Shown here: in pieces, positions 56,970-57,392 of the stretch | How positions within the stretch are numbered: position 1 is the stretch's first letter | How the letters are laid out: every line of letters begins with the position of its first letter | From: Alphaproteobacteria bacterium | GTDB lineage: Bacteria > Pseudomonadota > Alphaproteobacteria > UBA2966 | Assembly (NCBI GenBank): GCA_018650465.1 | Contig: JABIFY010000145.1 | Coordinates: forward strand, 1-57,392 | Length of the DNA: 57,392 nucleotides | Direction: 5' to 3' | Made by a program: the position numbers and the translations under genes | Notes under the pieces: model-generated | What the model was told of the DNA's origin: nothing | Seen by the model: the letters and a program-made list of their open reading frames with translations, nothing else | Database searches by the model: none

Positions 56970-57392
56970 ATGGAAAATCCCATAAAAGAAACTCTGCCGG
57001 TAGTCAGGTTTTTGACCAAGCTGTTTGTGTTCCTGATGGTTCCAGGACTTCATTTATTTTCAATTGGAAAAAGAATAATCGGCTCGGTATTTGTGATCCT
57101 GTTTCTGACCACTCTGATAGTACCTTTCAGCCCTCAACTTGAATCGGCTTGGCTCAACTATCTGACAGCGATATATCCCATTGTGACAGGCCTGATTGTT
57201 TCAATTGTGGTCCTAGTTTTCATTGTTGTAGATTTACCAAACATTGGCAGACGATCAATCTCGCAAGTTGGTCTTCTGGTATTTGTCCTTTCCATTGCGC
57301 TCTTTATCACCGTTCCTGAGCCGGGCCGAAATATTGCATTATCGAATGCCGACCATATGTGTCCAGAAATTTGCTATGGAGATGTGGTTGTC
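56970..57392 (+). CDS. Membrane protein resembling signal peptidase I (cut by window end)
   Basis: An open frame of 141 codons without stop reaches the window edge. It has four hydrophobic segments (about 13-27, 36-53, 64-88, 98-112) and then NADHMCPEICYGDVVV. The placement of M, P, and GD-V matches the SxMxPT...GD box of signal peptidase I, but the residue before Met, normally the catalytic Ser, is His. The VPGLHLFSIGKRIIGS loop also resembles the PGLGQLYNG type region of some alphaproteobacterial S26 proteins. Partial, so function is unsure. Confidence 0.45.
   Translation, partial: MENPIKETLPVVRFLTKLFVFLMVPGLHLFSIGKRIIGSVFVILFLTTLIVPFSPQLESAWLNYLTAIYPIVTGLIVSIVVLVFIVVDLPNIGRRSISQVGLLVFVLSIALFITVPEPGRNIALSNADHMCPEICYGDVVV

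Overview
The window reads as chromosome of a motile, probably marine or aquatic alphaproteobacterium, closest in gene content to Rhodospirillales-like groups. The evidence is the alphaproteobacterial cell-cycle and flagellar regulators CtrA, SciP, ChpT and FlbD, alphaproteobacterial FliF/FliH/FliN gene order, and an NAD-dependent formate dehydrogenase. Species cannot be named from sequence alone. No CRISPR array, rRNA operon, transposase or prophage was seen.

Left part (1 to about 19.4 kb), mixed housekeeping and sensing: an elongator tRNA-Met; a Cache-PAS hybrid histidine kinase; a two-gene SDR + acyl-CoA ligase unit; a very large hybrid kinase (1354 aa) whose N-terminal sensor domain is duplicated; a maleate-isomerase-like protein without its usual cysteines; a truncated haemoglobin next to a PAS-class III nucleotide cyclase; a BenE-type transporter; glnS; mnmA; and a sugar-nucleotide epimerase. 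Four related short palindromes sit in the gene-free stretches around the two kinases.

Middle part (19.4 to 43.2 kb), flagellum: flgK-flgL leftward; fliK-flgD-flgE rightward; then sciP, fliF, fliH, fliN, motA, flbD, flhA, flhF, flhG, a second FliK-like gene and a QueF-like small gene rightward; fliI-fliJ leftward. Two textbook sigma-54 promoters (before flgK and before fliK) accompany flbD, the sigma-54 activator, so the window holds both a regulator and likely targets. fliG is not between fliF and fliH. A 243-bp terminally inverted, multi-hairpin element lies between flgE and sciP.

Right part (43.4 to 51.4 kb), signalling: ctrA rightward, then a leftward chemotaxis set cheA-cheW-cheY-cheB-cheR, preceded by chpT, the phosphotransferase that feeds CtrA. 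CtrA, its inhibitor SciP and its phosphodonor ChpT are thus within 22 kb of each other, embedded in motility genes. The last part (51.5 to 57.4 kb) has a fused FdsG-FdsB plus FdsA formate dehydrogenase, a 49-aa CxxCxGxG zinc protein, and the start of a membrane protein resembling signal peptidase I that runs off the window.

The most interesting leads are the QueF-like protein lacking QueF catalytic residues in the flagellar cluster, the globin-cyclase pair, the palindromic elements, the duplicated kinase sensor, and the missing fliG with a tiny ORF exactly filling the gap.
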